NCBI GenBank assembly: GCA_032871835.1
Contig: CM065301.1
Coordinates: 77,098,069 to 77,162,068 of the forward strand
DNA length: 64,000 bases
Origin: Dipteronia dyeriana
Lineage: Eukaryota > Streptophyta > Magnoliopsida > Sapindales > Sapindaceae
Reading direction: 5' to 3'
The notes below the pieces were generated by a model. It saw nothing but the letters and a program-made list of their open reading frames with translations. It was not told the origin of the DNA and ran no database searches. Every line of letters begins with the position of its first letter. Within the stretch, counting starts at the first letter, position 1. The translations under genes and the position numbers were made by a program. Positions 12,185 through 22,600 of the stretch are shown piece by piece.

Positions 12185-12789
12185 CACTACTACAAAAAGA
12201 ATCAAAGAGAACACTTAAAATAGATCACTTTTTTGTGATCTTTATTAAGGAAATGATCAGTGAAAATAGATCATTTAAAAAAAAAAGTGATATGCTTCAC
12301 GAAGTGATTATTTAACATAGATCTTTTTTTCAAAAAATGATCTTCTCTCACTTATAATAGATCATTTTAAAAGTGATTTATATATACGATTAGGAAGTGG
12401 GACTTGGTGGCTACGTTGAAAATTGATAAAATTAGAAGGTAAGAGAATTCGATGGAGAGAAATTAGGCACTTGCAGTTGTGGGCTGTTTAATTAATTTTT
12501 TCTCTCCAATTTTTTTTTTTTTAAATATTCTCTCCATTTTTGTACTTGTGTATTATCACTTCAAAACGAATAATCTCTGATTTTCAAACAATTTTTTTTT
12601 ACCTCAATAAACAAATATTTTTCAAATAAAAGAAATAATCTATAATTTAAGATAAATTTAATCTCATATATATATATATATATTATATTTACATACTTTG
12701 ATTCAAAATGTAGTAAAATGGTACACATGCAAATATAACTTATATCAGTGCGTACCGATAAGAAAACCATTATATATATATATATATAT

Positions 12790-12828
<39 letters not shown>

Positions 12829-13026
12829 TATAAGGACATTGAATGTGATTCACTCATTTTACATACTTTGACTTGGCATGTATGCACTTGTCAAATCTCT
12901 TTTACTAGATGTTTAACTTAGAATTTTTTTGTAAGATCACGTGAATAGAGATCGTTTTTAAAAATGATCTCTTTATTTATTCAAATCATTTAAACAGTGA
13001 TCTCTATCAAGTTTTATGTAGTAGTG
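12185..13026. mobile_element. Non-autonomous CACTA-like element (842 bp) in gag
   Basis: Ends are CACTACTACAAAAAG and ...TTTTATGTAGTAGTG, an inverted repeat CACTACTACA(A/T)AAA. It is flanked by a perfect 3-bp duplication ATT (12182-12184, 13027-13029), as expected for the CACTA superfamily. GATCAC/GTGATC motifs recur on both sides (12215-12330 and 12930-13005), resembling subterminal repeats. There is no transposase; the middle is AT-rich with (TA)n at about 12771-12823 and a 72-bp block shared with 63644-63715. Removing the element plus one ATT leaves the gag frame open across the junction. Confidence 0.92.
12771..12823. repeat. (TA)n microsatellite inside the CACTA-like element
   Basis: Nearly pure TA repeat with one GA interruption (12791). 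It produces chance poly-Ile/Tyr ORFs on the minus strand that are not genes. Confidence 0.9.
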
Positions 13027-13607
13027 ATTGAAGAAAAAGAAGGAAATTAAAAAGTTAAAAAGGGAGAACCTTGAATTGACTTCCAAGATGAGAGCAAGAG
13101 GAATGGAAGAAAGTTTAAAATTGGTGTTGGTCATGGTCAAAAAGAGTCAAGAAAGTTTGAAGAAGGAACTTAGGGAGGCAAAAGGGTTGATTGCCAAGAT
13201 GGCCTCTGGAACCGAAAAGCTTGGCATGATGCTATCAAGTGGGAGGAGCTCTAGTGATAAGAGGGGTTTGAGATATGCGGAAGACATGGATACCACATCC
13301 TTGAAGAAGACAACTTTTGTCAAGAGTCAAGAGATTAAAGAAGTCCAAATCCCACAACAACCAACTAAAAGGGTTGAAACTGGAGAATCCTCCAAGCATG
13401 TTCAAGCCATAGTTCCAACAAAGGCTCAAGCTAAAGCTCAACCACAATAAGCTAGAGCACATCAAACAAGACTTCCATATCCAAGGATCCCTCAAACTCA
13501 ACAAAGGATTCTTCATACTCAATCAAGAAGGCATGCTATCTCGGCTCAACCACCAAGGAGAGAGTTAGCTCAGTATCAAAGGACAACTCAAAGGAGAATG
13601 AAGCCCA

Positions 13608-15366
13608 ATGTTTGCACAAGGCTATGGTATGAATTCCTATTTCACACATACTTGCCATTATTGTGGTATTGAAGGCCACATAAGGCCAAATTGCTTAAAG
13701 TATATCAAATCGGGTCTAATTGAAAACGTGATTGAAAAAAATATACTTAGGAAAGCCGAAAAGCATGCACCTAGGAAACTTAGATTCAATGTACCCAAGG
13801 CTCTTAGGAATAAAAATGTTACACCTTTGTGGACTAGAAAAGATTAGTATTTTTGCTATTTGGCTTAAGTAGCTTTGAAAGCCAATGCCTCTTACACTTG
13901 GTATCTTGATAGTGGCTGCTCTAGGCACATGACTGGAAACAAGAGTTTATTTGAGACTCTTGTGATGGAGGATGATAGATTTGTCATATTTGGGGATAGT
14001 TCACGGAAAAAGGTCATAGGGAAAGGTAACATATCCATTCCCAGTTTGCCCTAATTGCCCAATGCTCTATATATAGATGGCTTGCAAGCCAATCTTATTA
14101 GTATATCACATTTAAGTGATGAAGGGTTTTCAGTTATGTTAGGCAAAGTTGATTGCTCTATTCTAAAGGAAAATAGGCAAGTTCTGTTGAAAGGCAAGAT
14201 ATCAAGTGACAAACGTTATTGTCTTGAATCTAATGTTACATCTTGGAACTTGTCAAATTATGAGCAAGTTGAACTGTGGCATCAAAGATTTGGCCACATG
14301 AATTATAGAGGCTTGAAATTCCTTGAGAGGTTGGATGTTGTCAGAAGCCTTCCCAAAGTTGGGAAAAGGATTGAGGGAGTTTGTGGACCTTGTTAAATTG
14401 GAAGCAAACTATAAGTGTGCCGAAAAAGGGAAAACACCCCTCCATCAAGGAGCTATTGGAGCTTCTCCATATAGACTTCATAGGTCCCATCCAAATAGAA
14501 AGTTTAAGTGGTAAAAGGTATATTAATGAGTATAGAGAACCATGATTTCTATACTCATCGACCATGAAAGGCTGATCTAGTAACCTTTCAAGACAAGGTG
14601 CTCCCTTGAGACGGAAAAGAGACCTTGGAACAATTGACCCTTGGCGGAGCGGGCTGAGCTTCATATGGGGGTTTAGATCCGGTCGATAAAAAAAGGTGTG
14701 TGTTCCCTCTCCCACCACGAGGAGTGCTTGTAGTGTGGATCCAACAATGGCATGAATAATGTCCTTTTTCAACCTCGACACCTGATTCGTGTATATCAGG
14801 TGGTGAAAGCCTTATTTTTAGCATCATCTAATCACATATCTACGGATTGACGCATCTGAGCAGGCAGGGAATATTTAGTGCTTGGAATATGATATAAGGC
14901 TTGGGCGAGTTTTATGGTGGTTAATGACTTCTCTAGATTCAGTTGGACCTACTTTCTTAGGGAGAAGTCCGAAGCTTTTGAAAAATTTAAAATGGTATAT
15001 GTCAAAAATCAAAATGAGAAGAATTCTCAATTAGAAGTATTAAGAGAATTAGAAGTGGTCATGGGAAAGAGCTTGAAAATAGTAGATTTGAGAGCTTTTG
15101 TAATACTCCAGGTATTTCTTATGAATTCTAGGCTCATAGAACTCCCCAACAAAATAGAGTTGTAGAAATGACGAATAAGGTTTTATAAGAGATGACTCGG
15201 GTGATGTTGTTTAGCAATAAGATTCCTAGGAATCTTTAGGCCAAAGCCATAAATACAACTTGTTATATAGGGAATATAATATTTCTTAGACCCAGGAATA
15301 AACAAATATCCTATGAGTTACAGAAGGGTAGAAAACCCAGTGCTAGCTACTTTCACATCTTTGGAA
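13608..15366 (+). pseudogene. pol: Pol N-terminal part: zinc knuckle, protease, pre-integrase, partial integrase
   Basis: In order: an intact CCHC knuckle CHYCGIEGHIRPNC (about 13662-13703); an aspartic protease with active site YLDSGCSRHMTG (about 13900-13935), split by stops at 13855 and 13866 and by one at 14052; a pre-integrase domain ending near 14395 with WHQRFGHMNYRGL and a terminal GVCGPC; then an integrase start that shifts frame, is interrupted at 14525-14910, and resumes as VVNDFSRFSWTYFLREKSEAF-like sequence at 14914. Further stops and frameshifts follow. The sequence ends within the integrase region containing CYIGN (about 15260), and nothing of RT or RNase H follows. Clearly non-functional. 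Confidence 0.85.
14525..14910. other. Foreign insert in integrase, GC-richer, origin unknown
   Basis: The integrase frame runs to GGTAAAAGGTATATT (about 14524) and resumes at TTTATGGTGGTTAATGAC (about 14910); compared with the related element at 35205-50939, the roughly 386 bases between are extra. The insert is clearly GC-richer than its surroundings. It begins with two small inverted repeats (ATGAGTATAGA...TCTATACTCAT and TGAAAGG...CCTTTCA). I find no TSD and no terminal inverted repeat. Overlapping minus-strand ORFs of 146 and 79 codons resemble no domain I know. Composition and the lack of a TSD would fit organellar DNA captured during break repair, but that is a guess. Confidence 0.5.
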
Positions 15367-16190
15367 CCATTTCAGTCTCATAGATTGCCACTTTAGTCCC
15401 ATCGATCGAACCTCCTATCCTTGAGGGCAAACAGGGAATGGTAGAGACCTATTCGACATCATGTTGAGACTATGTTCGACTCGACGAGAATCACACTATC
15501 TAATTTAGAGACTTTCTTTTTAGAGAGTGAGGGTCACACTGTGATAGCCAAAAAATGGTCTTTGAGCTGAACGCATAAGCCCATGCCAAATTCCTGTGGA
15601 CCCAGTCTAAGCCTAATTAATTCGGGTCGACCAGAAGAGACCTTAGCCGAGTCCTGGATTGACTCAGTTATTCAAACTGAACTGATAACATAAACGGAGT
15701 TTGAACGAATCTTGAATGTGACATCCCATGAAATCTGGCCAAAAATTTTAGGGATCAGATACTCCATGAAATCATAGCTTAATTGCTCTCAAACATCTAT
15801 AAATAAAACCTTTCACACACAGGGAAAGGATTCTAATCTCTCTAGTCTATCTAAAGCTCTCGTGTGCCAAAACTCTGTTAAAATACAAACTCCGGCCACC
15901 GAAATCCATTCACCCTAAACTACGATCACTATTACTTCTCGCTCAGTCCAAGTGTACCTAAGACTAAAAACGAACACCATTATCCCATTTTATTTTTTTT
16001 TATTTCTTTTCTTGTTTTCTGTTTGTTTTCATATTTTTTACCAGTTTTAGGAGCAGTCGACACGTCTGATTCGACGGGTTTGACATTTGCTAGGGTCTAA
16101 CTTGAATCCGACTCGATCTATAGTAATCCGATAAACCATCTACACTGTTGTCAATCCATTAAATATCTTTCTACACTTCATTCTATTTTT
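15367..16190 (+). mobile_element. LTR-like fragment, unclassified
   Basis: Starts where the copia element breaks off. GC-richer than the DNA after 16190, with a TATA box (TATAAATA, 15798-15805) followed by leader-like sequence. A plausible LTR start TGTGATAGCCAAAAAATGG lies at about 15540. The right boundary is uncertain and no TSD was found. There is no coding content. Confidence 0.35.
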
Positions 16191-16534
16191 TTTTATTATA
16201 TGACAATTTTATGTTATTTAAAATTATTAATACGTACAAAGAAATTCTAAATACACTGCAGAACAATTTCTCTATACTCCAATGTTACTTATTATTTTTT
16301 TTTTAATCTTACCGTGTTTTATCCATTCTAGAACATTTTTTTTTTCAATATCATTAAAATTTTATATATTTGTACATTAAAAAAAATTATATTTAAGATA
16401 AGACACAGGATCTGTAACAAATATTTAACAAATATTTATGGGAAGACCCTTGCATGCATGAGTGAGTGGAGCACTCACTTGTTGAAGAGAAACGGTTTGT
16501 TCCGTGGAACTGCAATATCATTACAAACAGAATA
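16191..16534. other. AT-rich spacer
   Basis: Homopolymer-rich intergenic sequence (T and A runs). A short inverted repeat, GAGTGAGTGGAGCACTCACTTG near 16460, is the only structure I see. Confidence 0.5.
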
Positions 16535-16946
16535 AAAGGGCAAATTACATGATCTTCTATGAATTTTACTAATATTGTATTCGGATATAATTTTTATTAA
16601 AATTGTACATACTTTTTTTACTTTTCATTGATTAATTGTTTGACTAGTCTTAAAATTTAAAATGATAAAATTACCCTTGAGTTAATTATTTGTTATAATA
16701 ATTATTATATTTGAGGATTTTATTATATAAAAATTAATTAACTAACCATTTTTTATTTAAACGGTTAGATTTTATTACAAATAGAACCTAATTAATTAAC
16801 TAACAATTTTTTTTTTATGAATAATAATTTAGGGGTAATTTAGTCATTTTAAATTTTAGCAGAGGAAGTATGTGCATTTTTTATAAAAGTTACATCTGAA
16901 TACAATATTAGTTACACTCATAGGAAGTTTGTGCAATTTTCGAAAA
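16535..16946. mobile_element. Foldback MITE (about 410 bp)
   Basis: The two halves are reverse complements over more than 130 bases. Left arm blocks: GGGCAAATTACATG, ACTAATATTGTATTCGGAT, AAAATTTAAAATGATAAAATTACCC. Right arm blocks in reverse complement: AAATTGCACAAAC, ACTAATATTGTATTCAGAT, AAAATTTAAAATGACTAAATTACCC. No coding capacity. Superfamily unknown; no clear TSD. Confidence 0.75.
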
Positions 16947-16984
16947 CAAATGTTAATTGAAGTGTACGGTATGTGCAGTACAAT

Positions 16985-17176
16985 ATGGCCACCAGGCTTC
17001 TTCACATTTTAAACTCCCAAACACATTCCAGAATATGGCCACTAGATCTTCAATTTCAAGAATATGATGATTCCACCTTTGAAAATCATACCACCTTGAG
17101 AAATCACATTTTTCTGAAGCCTTATCACGCCTCTGATTCCAGCAATTTCAGTTTACCTAAACACTCAAGGCCGAAG
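16985..17176 (+). pseudogene. Possible relict first exon of a host gene
   Basis: An ORF starts ATGGCCACCAGGCTTCTTC (MATRLLHILNSQTHSRIW), with the hydroxylated/basic, acid-poor start typical of organelle-targeting peptides, and runs to CCGAA followed by GTGAGTCA, a strong plant 5' splice-site match at 17177. The ATG context (CAATATGGCC) is favourable. No second exon is recognisable downstream. It is only about 64 codons long in AT-rich DNA next to MITEs, so it may be a captured fragment or chance. Confidence 0.22.
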
Positions 17177-18134
17177 TGAGTCATTTGCCTTTTTTGTGTA
17201 ATTTCAGTTTACATATACACTCCATTTTTGTGCCAACTTCCAGTATTCAATTTAAAAAAGAAGAAGTTAATTTCACTATTAAATTTAAAGATATATAATT
17301 TTAAAACAAATTGATTTTTATAAAAAAAAAATTAGGTTTTTATAATGAAGTGCTTTCAAAAAAGAAGTGTTAAAAGTAAAGAGGATATTATTGGAAAAAA
17401 AAAATTGTCTGTAGAAGTTTCAAATTGAAGTTTTTAGAATGGAGTGCGTTTAGAGGAGTGTGAAAAGAAAAAAATGGATTGTAAGGAGAAAATCTCTTTA
17501 ATAAAATATTGGTTTAGAAATTAGTTTTATGGATGACAATATTGACACTCATAAACTTAACTTATTAACTTGGTATTATTTTCAAAAGTTCAGTTGGAAT
17601 TTCTACCATTTAGTCCCATTTCCTTTAATTGAGAAACATTGTTCTGAAAAAAATATATAAATATTAAGTAACAATATTATCATATGCATTCAGTATTTTT
17701 TCTTAAGAATTTAATTTTAATTATTGTAATAGTAAAAGCAATATTGTATGTAGTTAAATAAATTTTATTAATAAAATTACTCTTTATATATTTTTAAGTA
17801 GTTAAATCAATTTAAATGAGTTTAAATTGAATGGTGTCTTTTCAATTTTTTATTGAGATAAAAATTTATTTTAGGTACGGATATTGACACTCATAAAACT
17901 TATTGGTACATCCATGTCTAAAATTTATAAAATAAATATTACTATAAGCACACATCTTAATGTCAATAGTACCCTAATTGAAATAAATATATTCATTTGA
18001 ATAAATATTATTTTTAAACACTCTTAAATTATTATAACACTCAATATATAAAAAAAATCATATTATTTTTGGAATCAAGTCCTGTTTTAATGAACGCCCA
18101 AATTAATTTTAAAAATATCTCGAATGTAGAAGTC
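17177..18134. other. AT-rich spacer with an inverted-repeat arm
   Basis: No gene. A block at 17877-17914 (GATATTGACACTCATAAAACTTA...) is the reverse complement of 19018-19053 (...TAAGTTTTATGGGTGTCAATATC), and a partial copy lies at 17537-17572. These could be the ends of an old inverted-repeat element spanning about 17877-19053. Confidence 0.5.
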
Positions 18135-18590
18135 TTAGAGTATCTCCAATGCAAAACTGACTTATATATGAATTATTGTTGATATGAAAACAATGTCAAG
18201 AGACTTGCTTCCACTGTGGTATAATTATGGTCTTGATAGACATTTAACTTAAAATTTGGTTTACAATGCTTTCGTTTAAAACACATTTTTTTAATGACTT
18301 GTCCAATTTTATTTCCTATTTTCTTTTTTATTTTATTTCCTTAATAAAAATAGATAAAATATTAATATCAATTTTAAATGTTTGTTGAGTCAACCTAAAA
18401 AAGAGTTGTGCAACAGGCTGTTTGAAAGTGGACCGTCATGTTGATAATGTCTAATATTTTTTTCGCCACATCAGCTTGAGGTTGAATATGCACAGTTGCA
18501 TTGAATAAAGATTTTTCAACGGAATGCTATTAATCCTACGTGGCATCTTTTTTTTTTACAAACCACGTTTGCATTGAAGATGCTCTTGTA
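18135..18590. mobile_element. MITE with GAGTATCTCCAATGCAAA ends (about 456 bp)
   Basis: The left end TTAGAGTATCTCCAATGCAAA matches the reverse complement of the right end (TTTGCATTGAAGATGCTCTTGTAA). The interior is AT-rich without coding potential. The termini resemble those of the element at 60952-62493. Such AGAG(C/T)ATCTCCAAT termini are common in plant MITEs. The superfamily is not certain because the TSD is unclear. Confidence 0.65.
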
Positions 18591-19058
18591 ACAATGAATA
18601 TATGGAACTGCATACGAGGTCAAAAGATTTTCAATCTGAAACTCTCTTATTTATACAGCTATCTTCAAATAAATCTTATAGATATTTATTACTTTTTAAA
18701 AAAAAATGTTGATATCTACAGTTATCGTTAAAAAAATATTTTTTTTTTATCGATAGAATTCTTAACTATACATAAAAGCAAGACAAAAACAATATGATAA
18801 TAATAAAGTTTGATACTTGAAATAAAATTAGAGTTTAACTAGGGTTTATAAAAAAATTATAATAAATTAGGTTTTATCATAAATTTTTTATTGAAAGGTA
18901 ATTTTTTTAAAATAAAGAAATATAATCAGTATTTGGTTTAGTTTGAATTGAATTAATTTGTCTATATTGGAAAATTTCTAAAGGTATATTTTTGTAATTA
19001 AGTTTTTTAATAAAATATGGGTGTACTATTAAGTTTTATGGGTGTCAATATCGTTACA
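18591..19058. other. AT-rich flank of the gypsy element
   Basis: No gene or domain. Holds the right arm (19018-19053) of the inverted repeat whose left arm is at 17877-17914. The gypsy LTR begins directly after it. Confidence 0.5.
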
Positions 19059-19848
19059 TGTTATTGGAAAATTCTAAGTAATACAACACATCAACAAAAG
19101 ACCAAGGTCATGAACGCCATGTCACCAGAGCTTGATCAAGTTAAGTCAATATAAGGGGGGATCAAGTGAACCCGACCGGCCCTCCCCGACCAGATAACAT
19201 AGATGATCGGGTTTGAAAACTCGACCAAGTTGTCCAGATGGTCGGGATTAGGGTTGAACTACCGATCTAGGGCAAACAAAGATAATCGGGAAAAACAAAC
19301 GATTGGACGCGTGGCACATAGATTAACACCTAGATTCAACAAGATCATGACTCAAACACGCAGAAAGAAGAGTCCAACTTGAACAAGGTTTCTAGAAGCC
19401 CACTTTTATAAGGAAAAAAACTTCCTCATAAACGTAAAAGTATGGATTAAACAAGGAATTCACTTCGACCAGGACACAATCAACGTGAAACAAGGAAAAG
19501 GGACAACTCGGCTCCAATAAGTTAGAATTTCATTGAATCACAGGAACCTTACTTACTTGTACACCAATAATTAGGGTTCTATGCATATATAAATAGACAC
19601 CAAAAAGACCCAAAGGGGTTGAACGCAATTCCTTGAGAAAAGACAATAGTGATTGAGTGTGTAATTTTTTTTTCATATAGTGAATTTTTGTTGCGCTAAT
19701 TGGCAACCGTTGACGTTTCCTTGCATTGGGGTTTTACCACGTAAAATCTTGTGTCTTACTTACTCTTCTTATTATCTTTTGTTTGTGCTTAGCCATTACT
19801 TTGCTCTAATTGTGTGACGGGAGATTGATCCAAAAATCACCGTCAACA
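19059..19848 (+). mobile_element. 5' LTR of the Tat-type gypsy element
   Basis: 790 bp, TGTTATTGGAAAATTC...ACCGTCAACA, directly followed by the PBS. It contains a TATA box at 19586-19595 that is lost in the 3' LTR, and relative to the 3' LTR has about 30 extra bases near 19480-19520. Confidence 0.9.
19586..19595 (+). promoter_or_regulatory. TATA box of the gypsy 5' LTR
   Basis: TATATAAATA within ATGCATATATAAATAGAC. The aligned 3' LTR sequence is ATGCATCTGTAAGTAGAC (near 31623-31640), so only the upstream LTR keeps a recognisable TATA box. Confidence 0.6.
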
Positions 19849-19850
19849 AC

Positions 19851-19866
19851 TGGCGCTAAAAGAAGG
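19851..19866 (+). other. Primer-binding site of the gypsy element
   Basis: TGGCGCTAAAAGAAGG begins two bases after the LTR end. Gypsy PBSs commonly begin TGGCGCC; the sixth and seventh positions differ here, so the cognate tRNA is not clear. Confidence 0.55.
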
Positions 19867-19933
19867 ACGTGAACTTCCCACAATATTCTGTTTAAGTAAT
19901 TAATTATGAAGAAACTCGGCCAAAAGCGGTATC

Positions 19934-21625
19934 ATGGACACTGGAAGAGATAGAAGTCAATATCCCTACAGTGTCGACGTAACATATGAGACCAATAATC
20001 AGAACCCTACGGATGTCGTCGCTACAGGAGATCCACCGGTAAGGACCCTGCCATTCGTTAGGCCAGACACTGTTACCATTATTGGTGCAACTGCTGGCAT
20101 CTCCCCGGAAGCATTCAAACAGATCCATGAATCCCTGTGAAAAGTCATCGAAGATGCTGCCAAGCAAGGAATAAGTATATCATCCACGACTAACATAATT
20201 TCATAGTACCAACTTTCCACGTCAATCGTAGCCTAGGATCCAAAGATATGTTTCGAGATAGTAGCAATCACCCCAGGAGCACCTCAAAAACCTGGAAGAG
20301 ATAAGGCAGAATATCACGAAAGGAGGGGGCGTTCACACAGGAGAAGTGACAGAGAAGATCGAGGAACAAGGCAACACCAGGAATTTAGTTCACGAGAAGA
20401 CGTACAGAGATACAACAGAATAAAAAACTTACTCCTAACGCAGGCATAAGTATGATGACTAGAAGAAAAGATCCCGCTCGCATTCAAGTGACGGCGAAAC
20501 TGCCCCTAGAATGCGCAGAGAACCAACATCAGTGATCAGGCATGACCTTCTTGACTCTCAGATCAGTGGAAGGGTCCCTAGGGATCCATACGGGCTAATG
20601 ATCCATCAGAGATTCGATGAACGTGGGGAGTTGGAAGGGTAGCGAGATATTCTTCTTAGAAGGATAAAAGCCCTCGAACAGAGGCAAAGCTCAGGAAACC
20701 CCCTAAGCAGGAACTCTTGAAACCAGTTTACTGATTCAATAAAACAGGCTCGCTTCTCGTAGAAGTTCAGAATGCTGTATGTAGAACAGTTCAAGACCAA
20801 CACCGACCCACAAGAGCTTGTGAGGAGGTATCAAAGTGTAATGGCATAATATGACTATAATGACCCCCTCATAACAAACGTTAGGAGATCAGGGGTCGAG
20901 ATGGTTTTGAGGATTGCCCGTAGGTTCTATTAGAAACTTTAAGGAGTTGGTACAAGCATTCACTAGACAGTTCATATGGAATATCTAGTGAAGGAAGTCT
21001 ATATCGTTCTTATTTACTTTGAAACAAAGAAAGGATGAGAAGTTGAAAGATTACATGACCAGATTCTCACAAGAGGTGTCAGAAGTTCAAGACCCTAATG
21101 ATGATGAGGGTGGTATTGGCATTCCTCAATGGTTTGTAGCACAACCATCTAACCCTAAGCTTGAGGCAAAGGGGACCGACCACGTACGCCAGCATGGTAG
21201 ACCATGTCGAAGGGTACGCCATGGCGGAGGAAGAACAATTGGCCCATAGTGGAGAACTTATACATGGGGGTCAACCCAAAAGCAGTCAGAAGAATAAAGA
21301 CAGCAACCCAAAGAGTGGTAGCAAAGGGGAGCAAAATGGTAGCGGAGGCAAAGGTAGAGATACGTAAAAGGAGGATGACAAAGGTACTAGGCAATTCAAA
21401 AGGCAATATACCAACTACACTCCGCTGTTCAGAGGACATGAAGAAATCCGAAATGTGATAGAGGATAAGAATTTGTATAAGAGACCTCTGAAGCAGTCAA
21501 GTTTTACCAGAAGAGACACATTAAAATACTGCAGGTTCCATCAAGAAAACAATCATGAAACTTCTAAGTGCTAACAGCTGAGGGATTATATCGAGAAGCT
21601 GATTAGAAAATGGCAACTTAAGGTT
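19934..21625 (+). pseudogene. gag: Gag of the Tat-type gypsy element
   Basis: Gag would assemble the particle. From 19934 an ORF starts MDTGRDRSQYPYSVDV and stops after 68 codons; fragments continue in several frames. The segment around 20920-21110 carries the plant gypsy Gag signature (FKELVQAFTRQF, then LKQRKDEKLKDYMTRFSQEV). Near 21536-21575 a knuckle-like CRFHQENNHETSKC (C-x2-H-x4-H-x4-C) is of the type seen in Tat elements. Basic, Arg/Asp/Ser-rich sequence lies between 20290 and 20520. Many stops and at least two frameshifts make it non-functional. Confidence 0.75.
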
Positions 21626-22600
21626 ATGATCCTCAGGAATGGAGATGATAGAGGTATGAATTGCATGATTGATGAGCGAGATAAAAGCCAAAGGGATCCA
21701 GGTAATGGGGCAGTCAATACCATCTTTGGCAGGCCATACACTGAGAATAGTAGTTGGGAAAGAATGTCAGAAGTTAGAGAAGCCATAGATGACCAAAGAA
21801 ACCTGGAGGTAAATATGTTAGGACCTACTCAAAATAAGCTCAAACAAGGTTGGGACCCTATAGTTTTCACCGAAGCAGACGCCCACGTGTCAGAAGTCAG
21901 GCCGAATGACGCAATTGTGGTATCAGTCCGTATAGGCCCTAGAAAAGTAAGAAGGGTTCTCATTGACAATGGAAGCTCGTCAGACATTCTTAGTGTGGAA
22001 GTGTTTGACCAGCTTGGGCTCCAAAGAAGATACCTCCAGCCACTCCAAGTCCTGCTTAGAGGCTTTAGAAGAGTGGAGGTGAGATCGCTCGGTAAAGCTT
22101 CCTGTAGAGATTGGAGGCACTCCTTACAAAAAGACAGTGTTACTAGATTTTATGGTTGTGAACATAGAAAATTGGTCGTACAATGCCTTGCTAGGTTGAC
22201 CCTTGTTGAACAAGAAAAAAGCCGTGACCGCCACTTACGTGATAATGGTTAAATTCCCGATAGAAGAGGGAGTGAGAGTCATGACAAGTTCATAAGAGTG
22301 GCCACGGAAGGCGAATCTGGCCATATACTTGGAGAAAGCAGAGTCAGGAGCAATGCAAGTGTATACTCTCGAGTAGTGTGAAAGCCAGAAGATCAACGAC
22401 ATGGAAATCGAAGCTGAAACTCTGACTCGGTTTGATCTGGACCCAATAGAGAGGCTTTCGAAAGATGGGAAAGCTAGGAAGATGAACCAACTATAGAGAT
22501 CACCATCGATAGCAACAATCTAGAGAAGGTTATAGAACTCGGAGCCTGACTGACGGAGCAGCTGTAGAATGAGATGGCTGGACTGTTAAGAGAATACAAA
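21626..22600 (+). pseudogene. pol: Aspartic protease region of the gypsy Pol
   Basis: An open stretch of 208 codons contains the retropepsin active site as VLIDNGSSSDILS, with the catalytic Asp at 21965-21967. The usual DTG or DGG triad is DNG here. This is preceded by VVSVRIGPRKVRRV and followed by FDQLGL, as in plant gypsy proteases. The frame is lost near 22100-22250 and stops follow up to the RT. The enzyme would cut the Gag-Pol precursor. Confidence 0.75.

Larger units (their letters stand above)
10972..13607 (+). pseudogene. gag: Gag of the truncated copia element, split by a DNA transposon
   Basis: Gag should form the retroelement capsid and bind its RNA. The N-terminal part reads as a UBN2-type Gag (LLNGVNYASWKGKM near 11025) and continues through EDHECFNEFQVKL near 11390. 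The start codon aligned with the related element's ATG (43091-43093) is ATA here (10972-10974). The frame then carries stops (11266, 11356, 11710). A CCHC knuckle near 11850 has CYNC and GH but a stop just before the last Cys. An acidic, coiled-coil-rich segment starts at 11925, is interrupted at 12185-13026, and resumes at 13027 in the same frame once the 845-bp insertion (element plus TSD) is discounted. A further frameshift lies near 13600. Confidence 0.85.
9299..15366 (+). mobile_element. Sirevirus-like Ty1/copia element, 3'-truncated
   Basis: Plus-strand element: 5' LTR 9299-10848, primer-binding site 10851-10862, gag from 10972, second zinc knuckle, protease, pre-integrase and part of integrase, then it breaks off near 15366. 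RT, RNase H and the 3' LTR are absent. Gag is split by a CACTA-like element (12185-13026) and integrase by a GC-richer insert (14525-14910). Protein segments align throughout with the minus-strand element at 35205-50939, so the two belong to one family. The two-knuckle plus coiled-coil Gag and the LTR structure suggest the Sirevirus (Maximus/SIRE) lineage; that assignment is inference. Confidence 0.85.

Noticed and set aside
12561..12887. 108-codon minus ORF rich in Tyr/Ile
   Set aside because: It is the translation of a (TA)n tract inside the CACTA-like element.
15367..16190. 3' LTR of the truncated copia element
   Set aside because: It does not match the 5' LTR at 9299-10848 in ends, repeats or promoter region.
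19054..19058. TSD of the gypsy element (TTACA against TCACC)
   Set aside because: Only three of five bases agree, so I do not claim it.
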